A stretch of DNA of 64,000 nucleotides from Methanobacterium alkalithermotolerans (GCF_018141185.1 NZ_CP058560.1:1426001-1490000); one strand, 5' to 3'. Counted from the first letter of the stretch, positions 45,296-55,239 are shown. Numbers and translations: made by a program. Notes: a model not told the origin generated them from the sequence alone.

Positions 45296-46048
45296 TTAGA
45301 ATTTAACAATGGAAAAAGGATCCTTACCTAACAGATCAAACATCAAAACATCAGGGGCCATGATGGGCTCACCTTCCATAGTAATGAGTTTAACAGCTTC
45401 AAATGCCTGTAAACAACCAACTATATTGGGGACAGGACCTATTACTGGTGGAACTTCAGATCCCATTTCTTTTAACTTTTCTATCACTTCTTCATTTAAT
45501 TTACTTCCAATGGAAGGTAACTGAAACAGTTCTTCGTAAGAAGGTGTATCCTGGTTAAAAACACTTACCTGCCCCATGGTACCATGTATGGCTCCATGAA
45601 TAAATGGTATATCAAATTTCAAAGCACATCTACTCACTATAACTCTGGAAACAAGATTATCCAAGGCATCTATTACTAAAGTACTACCTTTAACAATTTT
45701 TTCCACATTTCTGGAGTCTAACTCCTCTTCAAATGACATTACTTTTACAAAAGGATTTATGGAACGAATGATATCCTGGGTCACCCTGGCTTTTGACTGG
45801 CCCACAGTGTAAAAACTACTCATCAATTGACGATTTATATTGGAAACATCAAAATCATCTTTATCTATGATTCGCAGTGAGCCTACGCCCATACGGACTA
45901 ACATCTCCAGAACTGCCCCTCCAATCCCTCCACACCCAATCACAGTAATTTCAGAATCTTTAAGTCTAAGTTGCTGACTTTTAGTCAGAATACCCATTTG
46001 TCGAGATACTATTTCCCAGTAAGTCATTCCTTCGTATCTTTTCGGCAT
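45296..46048 (-). CDS. ThiF/MoeB-like E1 adenylyltransferase
   Basis: A 250-residue protein of the E1-like family: ATP-binding VIGCGGIGGAVLEMLVRMG and the DKDDFDVSNINRQ arch. It activates the C-terminus of a ubiquitin-like sulfur carrier (MoaD or ThiS type) by adenylation. No CxxC zinc pairs of MoeB/ThiF are seen. It could serve thiamine or molybdopterin sulfur transfer; two thiC genes and moaA lie in the same window. It is upstream of tRNA-Met on the same strand. ATG 46048 has AGGTG. Confidence 0.8.
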   Translation of the reverse strand: MPKRYEGMTYWEIVSRQMGILTKSQQLRLKDSEITVIGCGGIGGAVLEMLVRMGVGSLRIIDKDDFDVSNINRQLMSSFYTVGQSKARVTQDIIRSINPFVKVMSFEEELDSRNVEKIVKGSTLVIDALDNLVSRVIVSRCALKFDIPFIHGAIHGTMGQVSVFNQDTPSYEELFQLPSIGSKLNEEVIEKLKEMGSEVPPVIGPVPNIVGCLQAFEAVKLITMEGEPIMAPDVLMFDLLGKDPFSIVKF

Positions 46049-46339
46049 AAAAACACCTGTAAAATCATTATTTAAATCTACTATTATCTAAATAAGGGTA
46101 ACTACATACTTTATGGCTCATGATAATTTAATATACTTCCTGTTTATTTAAAAAAGTTGTTTGGAAAAGCTCCATTTTTTAGGGAATTCGTATATTGAAA
46201 AATAAAAATTCGATAAAATAATTTAAAGGAATTGATTCACTAATTCTGTAAAAAATAATAAAAAAGAACCACTATAAATAATAATATTGGGCAATAAATA
46301 AAAAAAGCTTTTAATTTTTCTGGAAATTAAAAAGTGAAG

Positions 46340-46448
46340 TGCCGGGAGCGGGATTCGAACCCGCGGCCTCACGGTATCCCAGGAAAAAGTCAGAGCACTG
46401 CTTAATACCCTATGAGCCGTGCGCTCTAACCAGCTGAGCCACCCCGGC
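46340..46448 (-). tRNA. tRNA-Met (CAT), elongator, with intron
   Basis: Acceptor stem GCCGGGG/TCCCGGC, D stem GCTC/GAGC, anticodon stem CACGG/CCGTG, and loop CT-CAT-A with anticodon CAT. A 35-nt intron interrupts the loop between positions 37 and 38. T arm GCGGG-TTCGAAT-CCCGC is intact, discriminator A, and CCA is not encoded. The position is the usual one for archaeal introns, and the sequence fits the elongator rather than initiator Met tRNA. Confidence 0.93.
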
Positions 46449-46584
46449 GCGTGACTTATAAAACGTCAGTTTTCATATAATTTAAAGTTTTCTATTATCC
46501 TGAAATAAATATTTTAAAAATAGCAATTTATAAATACTTCGCTGCTGTAATAGTTGAATTAAGAAGTTCAATATAGGTGATTTT

Positions 46585-47415
46585 ATGGATGAGCATATTC
46601 TAGAAGCTATGGGTAAATCTAAAATTGTAGTTAAAAAAGGCCAGGTGGTGGAAGTGGGAGAACCACTTATCCAATATTGCCCTTTATTTCATAAATACCG
46701 GGGCATAGAAGAGTTAGATAAAAAAACCATAAAAGAGAACATAGAATTTAGAATAAATGATTTTGGGATGTGCACTCCCCACCGGGACGTAAAAATGAAA
46801 GATTTTCTTTCATTTGGTATATCGGAAACATTATCCACCCTGCTAGTTCATCATATAATTGACTGCGCGGTAATGGTCTGTGAAGGTGCAGGAACTATAA
46901 TTATAACCGATCCGGAGGTTTGTCAGGGTGCAGGGGGAAGAATATCTGGTATTATTAGTACCAGTCCCATAAAAGAGATAATAAATAGTTTGGGATATGA
47001 TAATGTACTTGATCCAGAAAATGCGACTATAAATCAAATAAAAGGCGTGGAAAAAGCCATAAAAAAGGGCTATAATTCTATTGCAGTTACCGTGGCATCT
47101 TCGGAAGATGCGGTAAATTTACGAAAACTGAACTTAGAAAATGACGGAGTGAATATTTATATTTTTGCGGTTCATGTCACCGGCCTGGATGACCAGGAAG
47201 CACAAAAAATGTTTGATCATGCGGATGTTATTACTGCCTGCGCATCTAAAACCATCCGGGAAATTGCAGAAGAAAAGGCTATTTTTCAGGCAGGATTATC
47301 CATACCCATATATGCTGGCACTGAAAAAGGAAAAGAGTTTCTTTTAAAAAGAATAGATGCCATTGGAGGATTAAAACAAAAGAAAGATTTTAAAATTCCG
47401 GATCCATTGATTTAA
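46585..47415 (+). CDS. mmp8: Methanogenesis marker protein 8 (DUF2099)
   Basis: A 276-residue protein recognised by ILEAMGKSKIVVKKGQVVEVGEP, the CPLFHKYRGIEELDKKTIKENIEFRI segment and CQGAGGRISGIISTSP. This family occurs in methanogens, and its function has not been clearly defined. ATG 46585 follows AGGTGAT. The protein has several Cys residues (CMCT, VCEG, CQG) that could bind a cluster. It is followed by a convergent CBS-domain gene. Confidence 0.85.
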   Translation: MDEHILEAMGKSKIVVKKGQVVEVGEPLIQYCPLFHKYRGIEELDKKTIKENIEFRINDFGMCTPHRDVKMKDFLSFGISETLSTLLVHHIIDCAVMVCEGAGTIIITDPEVCQGAGGRISGIISTSPIKEIINSLGYDNVLDPENATINQIKGVEKAIKKGYNSIAVTVASSEDAVNLRKLNLENDGVNIYIFAVHVTGLDDQEAQKMFDHADVITACASKTIREIAEEKAIFQAGLSIPIYAGTEKGKEFLLKRIDAIGGLKQKKDFKIPDPLI

Positions 47416-47461
47416 TTTCTGTTTAATCTATATGGAATATCTAAGGCATAAGGTCTACCAA

Positions 47462-47866
47462 TCAATCTAAATAATCAGCAACAGCCTTTATTATGCAGCT
47501 TTGGGTTATTAAACCCACTAATTTATCGCCTTCTACTACGGGAATTCTCTGGTAACCAGTTTCAGCCATTATTTTACTTATATCTTTGAGGTGAGTTTTT
47601 TTATTAACCACCTTCAAGTCTTTACTCATAAGATCCTCTACCTTTAATTTCAGGGCCTCACTACCAGCTAATAAAATATCTCTATGAGTTATAAGCCCGA
47701 TTAAGGTTCCATTTTTAATTACAGGGACTCCCCCTATATTGGCTCTGACCATTTTGAGCTTAGCTGCTGCTACCAGATCTTCAGGAGCAGATACAATTAC
47801 ATCCTTAATCATCATGTCCTGGGCAAGCAGTTTTTTTATCATATACTTATTTGTATGCACCACCAT
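47462..47866 (-). CDS. CBS-domain protein
   Basis: A 134-residue protein made of two CBS motifs (about residues 18-68 and 75-132; GGVPVIKNGTLIGLITHRDI and QRIPVVEGDKLVGLITQ). Such pairs bind adenosyl ligands such as AMP or SAM and often regulate partners. It is divergent from thiC copy 2 with only 23 nt between the start codons, so their promoters must overlap. A regulatory link to thiamine synthesis is inference. Confidence 0.85.
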   Translation of the reverse strand: MVVHTNKYMIKKLLAQDMMIKDVIVSAPEDLVAAAKLKMVRANIGGVPVIKNGTLIGLITHRDILLAGSEALKLKVEDLMSKDLKVVNKKTHLKDISKIMAETGYQRIPVVEGDKLVGLITQSCIIKAVADYLD

Positions 47867-47889
47867 ATATTAAAATTGAGGGATGAAAA

Positions 47890-49161
47890 TTGACACAGAT
47901 GGAAAATGCTAGAAAAGGTCGCATAACTGCTGAAATGGATTATGTGGCTAGAAAAGAAAATATTGATATTCAAAAACTCATAAAAGGCGTAGCCAGTGGT
48001 AAAATTGTAATACCAAAGAATATTAACCGGGAATCATCTCCTTGTGGTATTGGCAAAGGACTGAGCACTAAAATAAATGCCAATGTAGGTTCTTCTTCTC
48101 AGAAAGAGGATATAGATCTGGAAGTAGAAAAAGCACTCCTGGCGGTGCAGTATGGTGCTCACGCTGTAATGGATTTATCCACAGGGCCTGCTCTAAATGA
48201 AGTCCGTAAAAAAATATTAGAAGTAATTGATGTTCCTATAGGGACGGTACCTATTTATGAAGCAGGTGTCGCTGCCCGTTCCCGGGATGGTTCAGTTATT
48301 GATATGGATGAAGATGACATGTTTCGGGCCATTGAAAATCAGGCCAGAGAAGGGGTGGACTTCATGACCATCCATAGTGGCATCACCATGGATACAGTAG
48401 AGAAACTTAAAAATTCAAATAGGCTTATGGGAATTGTAAGCCGTGGAGGGGCATTTTTAGCAGCATGGATAATGCATAATCAGCAGGAAAATCCATTATA
48501 TAAAAACTACGAATACCTGCTGGAAATAGCTTATGAACATGATGTTACTCTTTCTTTAGGGGATGGACTTCGACCAGGATGCCTGCAAGATGCATCGGAC
48601 ATTCCTCAGATTCAGGAACTTATTGTTTTAGGTGGTCTGGTGGAAGAAGGCAGAAAAGTGGATGTACAGTGCATGGTGGAAGGACCAGGACACGTTCCTC
48701 TGGATCAGATTTCGGCTAACATGAAAATTCAAAAAACAATCTGTAAAGAGGCTCCCTTTTATGTTTTAGGTCCTATTGTAACGGATATGGCTCCAGGATA
48801 TGATCATATAACTTCTGCTATTGGAGGGGCTTGGGCGGCATTTTCTGGTGCAGACTTCCTTTGCTATGTTACCCCGGCAGAACATATGGCAATTCCAGGC
48901 CTTGAAGATGTTAAAGAAGGAGTTATTGCATCAAAAATTGCTGCTCAATCTGCTGATGTGGCTTTGGGATTAAAAAATGCCTGGGAAGATGAAATAAAAA
49001 TGGCTAATGCTCGCCGCAATTTTGACTGGGAAGGACAATTTGAACTGGCATTTGATGGTGAAAAACCTAGAAACTATCGTCAAAGCTGCCCGGTGGAAGA
49101 AGAGGATATGTGTTCTATGTGTGGGGAGTACTGCGCCTTAAGGTTAGTTCGCGAGGACTAA
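47890..49161 (+). CDS. thiC: Phosphomethylpyrimidine synthase, copy 2
   Basis: A 423-residue paralogue of thiC copy 1, with the C-terminal cluster motif CSMCGEYCALRLV and segments EGPGHVPLDQIS and YVLGPIVTDMAPGYDHI. The start is TTG 47890: its first residues align with copy 1, and GAGGGATG lies five bases upstream. All catalytic motifs remain, so it is probably functional. Having two thiC genes suggests either different conditions or a new substrate for one of them. Confidence 0.93.
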   Translation: MTQMENARKGRITAEMDYVARKENIDIQKLIKGVASGKIVIPKNINRESSPCGIGKGLSTKINANVGSSSQKEDIDLEVEKALLAVQYGAHAVMDLSTGPALNEVRKKILEVIDVPIGTVPIYEAGVAARSRDGSVIDMDEDDMFRAIENQAREGVDFMTIHSGITMDTVEKLKNSNRLMGIVSRGGAFLAAWIMHNQQENPLYKNYEYLLEIAYEHDVTLSLGDGLRPGCLQDASDIPQIQELIVLGGLVEEGRKVDVQCMVEGPGHVPLDQISANMKIQKTICKEAPFYVLGPIVTDMAPGYDHITSAIGGAWAAFSGADFLCYVTPAEHMAIPGLEDVKEGVIASKIAAQSADVALGLKNAWEDEIKMANARRNFDWEGQFELAFDGEKPRNYRQSCPVEEEDMCSMCGEYCALRLVRED

Positions 49162-49292
49162 AATTTCACCGTCTCCTTTATTTATTGATTGACATACTAT
49201 TTTTTTACTTTTTCTAATTTTTTCGGATTACTAATCTTAAAAAATATATAATAACATCCCCATATATTAACACAGTTTTAAGGAGGAATAAA

Positions 49293-49571
49293 ATGGCTCT
49301 AGAACATGTGGATGGACATAAAAAAGGAGAAATTATTCTTTTTGCATTAAGCACCTGTGGGTGGTGTAAAAAAACCAAGTTACTGCTGGATGAGCTGGGG
49401 GTGTCATATGACTATATCTATGTGGATTTAACCAGGGGCAGTGAAAGGGATGAAACACTGGAAAATCTAAAAAAATGGAACCCCTCTTTATCATTCCCTA
49501 CACTGGTTATAAATAATGAAAGAGCAATTATTGGATTTGATCGCACCTCAATTGAGGGGGCCTTAGGTTGA
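49293..49571 (+). CDS. Glutaredoxin-like protein
   Basis: A 92-residue thioredoxin-fold protein with the active site CGWC (STCGWCKKTKLL), the cis-Pro segment SFPTLVINN, and a GFDRTSIEG end. GGAGG precedes the ATG. The last codon (TGA) overlaps the start of the FTR gene. It probably acts as a substrate or partner of that reductase in a ferredoxin-driven thiol redox chain. Confidence 0.85.
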   Translation: MALEHVDGHKKGEIILFALSTCGWCKKTKLLLDELGVSYDYIYVDLTRGSERDETLENLKKWNPSLSFPTLVINNERAIIGFDRTSIEGALG

Positions 49572-50086
49572 GTGAAAATCCAGTTGAACAGGATCGGGTG
49601 GAAAGATATTATAAAAAATTAAAAAAAAATGCCGAAAAATCAGGATATCATCTTAATGCCGATGAAGACTTCACCAAAGAGCTTTTAGAAAGTATACTGG
49701 TTAATAAAGATAGGTACGGGTATGAATCCTGTCCGTGTCGTCTGGCATCAGGAAATATCAGTGACGATCAGGATATTATCTGTCCTTGCGACTATAGGGA
49801 TCCGGATTTGAATGATTTTGGGGCATGTTACTGTGGCCTTTACGTTTCTTCTGATATCTTAAATGGTGAAAAAGAATTAACTCCTATACCAGAACGAAGG
49901 CCCTCATTAGATAACAGATTAAAATCTTTGGAATCGGACATAAATAGATTTGAAGACATGAAATCTTCACTTAATTTTCCAGTATGGAGATGCCGAGTTT
50001 GTGGATACTTATGTGCTCGTGAAAAGCCACCAGAAGTATGTCCCATCTGTAAAGTATCTCAAGATAGATTCAGTCGTTTTATGTGA
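49568..50086 (+). CDS. Ferredoxin:thioredoxin reductase-rubredoxin fusion
   Basis: A 172-residue protein. The first 95 residues are the catalytic subunit of ferredoxin:thioredoxin reductase, with CPCR, CPC and CYCGL holding the [4Fe-4S] cluster and redox disulfide. After a linker comes a rubredoxin-like domain: WRCRVCGYLC and VCPICKV. Similar fusions have been described in methanogens as ferredoxin:disulfide reductases. The TTG start at 49568 overlaps the glutaredoxin stop and follows GAGGGG, which implies coupled translation. Confidence 0.88.
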   Translation: MSENPVEQDRVERYYKKLKKNAEKSGYHLNADEDFTKELLESILVNKDRYGYESCPCRLASGNISDDQDIICPCDYRDPDLNDFGACYCGLYVSSDILNGEKELTPIPERRPSLDNRLKSLESDINRFEDMKSSLNFPVWRCRVCGYLCAREKPPEVCPICKVSQDRFSRFM

Positions 50087-50259
50087 GACTAAACCACTTT
50101 AAATTTTTTCATTATTTTTTACTGGACTGGACTCTTTTAGAATTTAAGGTAGTATATTATTTATTTGAGTTAATAAAAGCTTTTAAATAAGTTTAAGTAT
50201 AACTATATATACTAAAGGTTCAAAGTTCTATAATTATTTTAAAATAGAGGAGCATAAAT

Positions 50260-51069
50260 TTGCCAAAAAATGAATACATCGAACTTTATGACAATTTAAA
50301 AGTAGATATGAGATTTTTTGTAAGTTCAGATGTACGTTCTAAAATAATGATTAGTCTAAAGGACGGGCCTAAAGATTTGGCAGCACTCCGGAGAGACTTA
50401 GGATTTAATTCTTCCACTATTCTTCATGGAATGTATCAGCTTGATGATAAAAATCTTATTTTTCGAAAATCTGGAATATATTCTCTGTCCCAAACAGGGG
50501 AACTGGTTATATTAAAAATGATTAATGTTATGGAGTCCCTGTATTCTCTTTTGGAACTTGAAAACCTGTTTTTAAATCATGATATTCAATCCATACCTCC
50601 TCATTTACTGCACAGGTTGGAGTGCCTTAAAAAAAGCCAGGTTGTGGAATCAGATTCAAAAGACTTGATGAAGCCTTACAATACGGTTAATAACTTAATT
50701 TCTAATTCAAAAGAGATAAATCTTTTATCATCAATTTATTATCCTTTTTATAAGGATATTTTATTGAATTCTGGTTCTAAACATGATATTAAACTTATTG
50801 TGACACCTAGAGTTTTAGATACTATATTTTCAGTTCATGGGGAAATTAAAGATGATTTTAATACTAATAATATTCTCTTATGGGAATTAGAAGAAGATAT
50901 TAGACTTTCCCTTACCTTAACTGATAAATTTATGGCAATGGGATTATTTTCATCAGATGGAGTATATGATCCTAACCGTTTTTTGGTGGCAGACGATCAC
51001 CATGCATTAAAGTGGGGTAGTGATTTATTAAAATATTACCTAGATAAAGCAACCCCTTTTAAATTATAG
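50260..51069 (+). CDS. HTH regulator, DUF1724 family
   Basis: A 269-residue transcription regulator with an N-terminal winged helix (VRSKIMISLKDGPKDLAALRRDLGFNSSTILHGMYQLDDKNLI) and a C-terminal DUF1724-type domain, a combination common in methanogens. Start TTG 50260 has GAGGAG upstream. It stands alone between the FTR gene and DNA ligase; target genes are unknown. Confidence 0.8.
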   Translation: MPKNEYIELYDNLKVDMRFFVSSDVRSKIMISLKDGPKDLAALRRDLGFNSSTILHGMYQLDDKNLIFRKSGIYSLSQTGELVILKMINVMESLYSLLELENLFLNHDIQSIPPHLLHRLECLKKSQVVESDSKDLMKPYNTVNNLISNSKEINLLSSIYYPFYKDILLNSGSKHDIKLIVTPRVLDTIFSVHGEIKDDFNTNNILLWELEEDIRLSLTLTDKFMAMGLFSSDGVYDPNRFLVADDHHALKWGSDLLKYYLDKATPFKL

Positions 51070-51333
51070 CAGGAATCCATAATAATTGCTGATAATTTTT
51101 AATGTTCAGGGAGTTTTTAGTTACTATTAAATAATATACTATTTTTTTTATTTATCTAAAGATATTGCTTTTTAAAGATAAGATAAAATAATTTATTAAA
51201 TTCCCTTCTTTACAATATAAACTTGGCATTTAAGACCAATTAATTAAAGGTGTAAATGCATATTAGTTTTAAGAATACTAATAAAATTTCTATAATCAAG
51301 GGATAGATAGTATAAAATAATTTTGGGGATTAA

Positions 51334-53007
51334 ATGTCACAAAAAGTGGAAATGAGATATAAAGTGCTGGTAGATGTATATGAAGCTCTGGATGCTACCA
51401 CTAAAAGATTGGAAAAAACCGATATTTTGGCGGATTTCTTTTCCAGGGTTGAAACAGGTTTACTGCCAGTAGTAACCATCATGGCACTGGGAAAGGTTTT
51501 CCCGGTTTGGAGTGAGAAGGAGCTGGGTATTGGTTCTAAATTACTTATGAAAGCCATAGCTCTGGCAGTGGGGGTTACAACATTGGAAGTAGAGGACCAG
51601 ATACGGGATCAGGGAGATATAGGATCTGCCACTGAAATATTATATAAAAAAAGATCTCAGACCACCTTTTTTTCAAAGCCCCTGACCATAGAAATGGTTT
51701 ATACTAATTTAAGGAAATTAGCCAATATTTCTGGAAATAAAGCGCAATCACGTAAAATTGATATTATCCTGGAATTATTGTCACTGGCATCGCCTCAGGA
51801 AGCAAAATACATTACTCGCACTGTTCTGGAAGAATTAAGGGTGGGGGTAGGCGAAGGAACTATCCGGGATTCTATTTCACAGGCATTTGGGGTTGATAAA
51901 AAACTCCTGGAAAGAGCCCACATGCTAACCAATGATCTGGGTATGGTGGCTAAAGTGGCCCATGCTGAAGGGGAAAAAGGACTCCAATCACTATCTCTAA
52001 AACCTGGAAAACCAGTTAAGCCGATGTTAGCTCAATTAGCTGACGGAATTAAGGAAACGGTATTGGAAATGGGGCGTATCTATTGTGAAACTAAATATGA
52101 TGGTATACGTGTACAAATTCACCGCAAGGACTCTCAAATAATGATTTTCACCCGCAGACTGGAGAATATTAGCAATGCCCTGCCGGATGTTATCCAGTAC
52201 ATAGAAAAAGCCCTTCCTCCTCAGGATTTTATAGTAGAAGGGGAAATAATCGTTACCAAGCAGGGAAAACCTATTTCCTTTCAATATATTCTCCAGAGAG
52301 TGCGCCGTAAATATGATATTGAGAAAGTAATGGAAAGTGTTCCCCTTACCCTGTATCTTTTTGATGTTTTATATTACCAAGAACCTTTAATTGACGCTCC
52401 CCTGGAAATAAGAAGAGAAACTCTGGAAAAAATCGCTAAAACCATGGATAATCAGGTGGAACTCTCCAAACAGGTAAAAGTATCCGGGGATAATATTGAA
52501 GATGCAGAAAACCTTTTTAAAGAATCTATTGAATTAGGCCATGAGGGTATAATGCTCAAGGATCCCCAGGCACCATACATCCCCGGCATCAGGGGTAAGA
52601 AAATGCTTAAATATAAGGCTGAACCAGAATCCCTGGATCTGGTAGTGGTGGGAGGTACCTATGGTAAAGGTAAGAGAGCGCACGGGATAGGTTCCTATTT
52701 ACTGGCCTTAAATGATGATGATGGTGAATTAAAAACCATTGCTCATGTGGCCACTGGCCTGGATGAAAATACCCTCCTGGAACTATCAAATCGAATGGAA
52801 GAACTGGCCATAGAAAGAAGGGGAAGGCAGATTAAAGTAAAACCCCATATTATCCTGGAAATTTCATATAGTGAGATTGTCAAAAGCCCGGAATATGAGA
52901 GTGGATACTCACTCCGCTTTCCGGTGGTTAAAAGAATCAGGGATGATCTCAGTATAGAAGATATTGATACGGTGGCCCGGGTAAATTCCATGTTCAAGAG
53001 GCCCTGA
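51334..53007 (+). CDS. lig: ATP-dependent DNA ligase
   Basis: Seals nicks in replication and repair. A 557-residue archaeal ligase with adenylated Lys254 in CETKYDGIR, the DNA-binding domain at the N-terminus, and the OB-fold motif at the C-terminus (KYKAEPESLDLVVVGG, SLRFPVVKRIRDD). Length is normal for the family. It stands alone. Confidence 0.95.
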   Translation: MSQKVEMRYKVLVDVYEALDATTKRLEKTDILADFFSRVETGLLPVVTIMALGKVFPVWSEKELGIGSKLLMKAIALAVGVTTLEVEDQIRDQGDIGSATEILYKKRSQTTFFSKPLTIEMVYTNLRKLANISGNKAQSRKIDIILELLSLASPQEAKYITRTVLEELRVGVGEGTIRDSISQAFGVDKKLLERAHMLTNDLGMVAKVAHAEGEKGLQSLSLKPGKPVKPMLAQLADGIKETVLEMGRIYCETKYDGIRVQIHRKDSQIMIFTRRLENISNALPDVIQYIEKALPPQDFIVEGEIIVTKQGKPISFQYILQRVRRKYDIEKVMESVPLTLYLFDVLYYQEPLIDAPLEIRRETLEKIAKTMDNQVELSKQVKVSGDNIEDAENLFKESIELGHEGIMLKDPQAPYIPGIRGKKMLKYKAEPESLDLVVVGGTYGKGKRAHGIGSYLLALNDDDGELKTIAHVATGLDENTLLELSNRMEELAIERRGRQIKVKPHIILEISYSEIVKSPEYESGYSLRFPVVKRIRDDLSIEDIDTVARVNSMFKRP

Positions 53008-53142
53008 TTATTATTAATATATTTAATGATAATACTTATTTTAAATTATCAGGGCACATCTTATTACTTTTTAAGGTAAATTTATATAATATAACATACT
53101 AATTTTAATTAAAGTAATACTAAATTATGTCCGGGTATTTTA

Positions 53143-53541
53143 ATGCAACTTACAGATCAACAACTTTTTAAAATTGCTTTTTTAACTGCCATAATTGGAA
53201 TGGTGGGGATGATAATCTTTGCTGGTGAAATAAGTCCACGTAGCATTAAAATTATAGAAATTAATCCGGGTATGCTGGATGAAGAAGTATGTATTGAGGG
53301 GCTGGTGGAAAAAGTAGAAAAAGCCTTTAAAAGTGATACATATTTTCTAACCATAAATGATGGCACAGGTAAAATTAGAATTGTGGTTTTTGAGAGCACG
53401 GTTAATGAAATAGAAAAAAATGGTTTTAATGTTCAATATTTTGATAAAAAAAGAATAAAAGTCACGGGAAGGGTCAATGAGTACAGAGGTAATATGGGTT
53501 TAGTTTTAAAAGATGCTAAAAGCCTTAAAATTTTAACATAG
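53143..53541 (+). CDS. Membrane-anchored OB-fold protein
   Basis: A 132-residue protein with an N-terminal membrane helix (LFKIAFLTAIIGMVGMIIF) followed by an OB-fold of the nucleic-acid-binding type (EVCIEGLVEKVEKAF, LTINDGTGKIRIVVFE, KRIKVTGRVNEYRGNMGLVLKDAKSL). Where OB-fold proteins of this size bind nucleic acid they have no anchor, so its target could be at the membrane or outside. Role unknown. Confidence 0.7.
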   Translation: MQLTDQQLFKIAFLTAIIGMVGMIIFAGEISPRSIKIIEINPGMLDEEVCIEGLVEKVEKAFKSDTYFLTINDGTGKIRIVVFESTVNEIEKNGFNVQYFDKKRIKVTGRVNEYRGNMGLVLKDAKSLKILT

Positions 53542-53551
53542 CCTGAATTTT

Positions 53552-54559
53552 TCAAGACTTTTTCATACCTTTGCTATCCAGAGTATATTTTTTGATTTCA
53601 TCCAGTATTTCATGGGCATAGAATGAAGAAAATATTAACCCCAGGAAACTAACTATCCAGAAGGATAATAATCTATCTGTTAAAGCAATAATCCCTGCTA
53701 AATCTCCAGAAACACCAAAAAGAACAAATAAACCAGTCATAGATAATTCTATTGAACCAATACCTCCGGGCAGCGCACTAACAACTCCTATGAAATTGGC
53801 CAGTAAAAAAATTATAATCACTGATACCAGACTAATTTCCACATCAAATGCATAAAAAACAACTAAAAGCCTCAGACATTCTATTAACCAGCAGGATATA
53901 GATAAAAAAATCATTATACTCATATTTTTAAAACTGGTAAATGACCGGGTATATTCCACCATACCCTGGAGCCCTTTAATGGCTTTATTATAAAAATTAT
54001 CTATAACCTCTGCTTTAATGGGCAGCTTTTCCAGAAACGGATGAATTTTTTTATAAATCATTATACTGCTACTTTCTCTCCAGTTAACCACATAAATCAG
54101 GGCAACCATTCCCAGGGAAAGAATTGCCCCTATTATGGAAAGAAAACGTATTTTTGGTATTAAAAAACTGGAAGCTATTAAAAAGATTCCCACAATCACC
54201 AGGTCAAAAAATCTCTCAGTCAAGCCCGCTGATAGGCCTTCTGAAACTTCAATTTCATTTATTTTTTTTCCAGCAAGAGCAGTAACTGGCTCTCCAGCAC
54301 TTCTTACTGGTGAAAAATTACCTGCAAAAAGTCCTATGGTTTTTACCACAAAATTATTTTTAAAATCCCAGGGCTTATTTATAATAAAACCCCATCTAAA
54401 CGCCCTTAAACCAACTCCCAAGAGGTGAATAATTACTGCCAGTAAAAGCAATAACCAGTTAGCCGATCCTATCTCCTTTAATAAGTTCAGGGGACCTATC
54501 CATAGGATAAGGACTGCTACTAAAATTAAACTAAGGGACAGGACATAATAACGCTTCAA
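53552..54559 (-). CDS. UPF0104/flippase-like membrane protein
   Basis: A 335-residue membrane protein with about eight to nine helices and the UPF0104/AglD-like region (GNFSPVRSAGEPVTALAGKKINEIEVSEGLSAG; ANFIGVVSALPGGIGSIELSMTGLF). Such proteins are linked to lipid or glycolipid transfer. ATG 54559 overlaps the GT2 stop by four bases, so the two genes are coupled. They may act together in making and moving a glycolipid. Confidence 0.8.
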   Translation of the reverse strand: MKRYYVLSLSLILVAVLILWIGPLNLLKEIGSANWLLLLLAVIIHLLGVGLRAFRWGFIINKPWDFKNNFVVKTIGLFAGNFSPVRSAGEPVTALAGKKINEIEVSEGLSAGLTERFFDLVIVGIFLIASSFLIPKIRFLSIIGAILSLGMVALIYVVNWRESSSIMIYKKIHPFLEKLPIKAEVIDNFYNKAIKGLQGMVEYTRSFTSFKNMSIMIFLSISCWLIECLRLLVVFYAFDVEISLVSVIIIFLLANFIGVVSALPGGIGSIELSMTGLFVLFGVSGDLAGIIALTDRLLSFWIVSFLGLIFSSFYAHEILDEIKKYTLDSKGMKKS

Positions 54560-55239
54560 GAAAAAACTCTCCTTTTAAATTTCCTCAATATGCGTTTTAT
54601 TACAAAAAACAAATATTTTAGAGCGTGTTTACTGGTTACATAAGACTTTTCTTCCCCATAATAACAGGGTATATTTACCTCCTCCAATTGCAGATTATTT
54701 TTATAGGCCATATATAACATTTCTGACTCAAAAATATAATCATTGTACCCTATATTAAGAAATATATTCCCTGCTGTAGATGATAATGCCCGAAAACCAC
54801 TCTGACTATCAGTCAAGGTGTAACCAGTTAATTTACTGATGATAAAAGTGGTGAAGCGGTTAGAAATTCTTCTTTGAATTGGCATGTACTGAGGGGAGCC
54901 CTCTTTAAAACGGGATCCAATAACCAGATCATTTCCATTTACTTTTGAAGATAGAAGAGGTATCAAATGAGGGTCATGTTGGCCATCTCCATCTATAAAT
55001 ACCATTGTGCCATAATCATGATTCTGCGCATATTTAATACCTGTTTTTAATGCAGCACCCTTACCTAAATTATGGGGGTGGCTAATTACAATAGCACCTG
55101 CATTTTTTGCCAAAAGAGCAGTATCATCCTCTGATCCATCATCAATAACCAGAACCTCTGAATACTTCAAAGATTCTCTGACCACCTTAATTATGGCTTT
55201 TTCCTCATTATACGCCGGAATAATGGTTATTAATTTCAT
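54556..55239 (-). CDS. GT2 family glycosyltransferase
   Basis: A 227-residue glycosyltransferase of the dolichol-phosphate mannosyl/glucosyl transferase type. It starts with TIIPAYNEEKAIIKVV, then VLVIDDGSEDDT (nucleotide-binding Asp), and DGDGQHDPHLIP (metal-binding DxD-like). QSGFRALSS is the typical C-terminal part. It lacks membrane helices at the end, so it likely acts at the inner face of the membrane. Sugar and lipid acceptor are not known. Confidence 0.88.
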   Translation of the reverse strand: MKLITIIPAYNEEKAIIKVVRESLKYSEVLVIDDGSEDDTALLAKNAGAIVISHPHNLGKGAALKTGIKYAQNHDYGTMVFIDGDGQHDPHLIPLLSSKVNGNDLVIGSRFKEGSPQYMPIQRRISNRFTTFIISKLTGYTLTDSQSGFRALSSTAGNIFLNIGYNDYIFESEMLYMAYKNNLQLEEVNIPCYYGEEKSYVTSKHALKYLFFVIKRILRKFKRRVFS

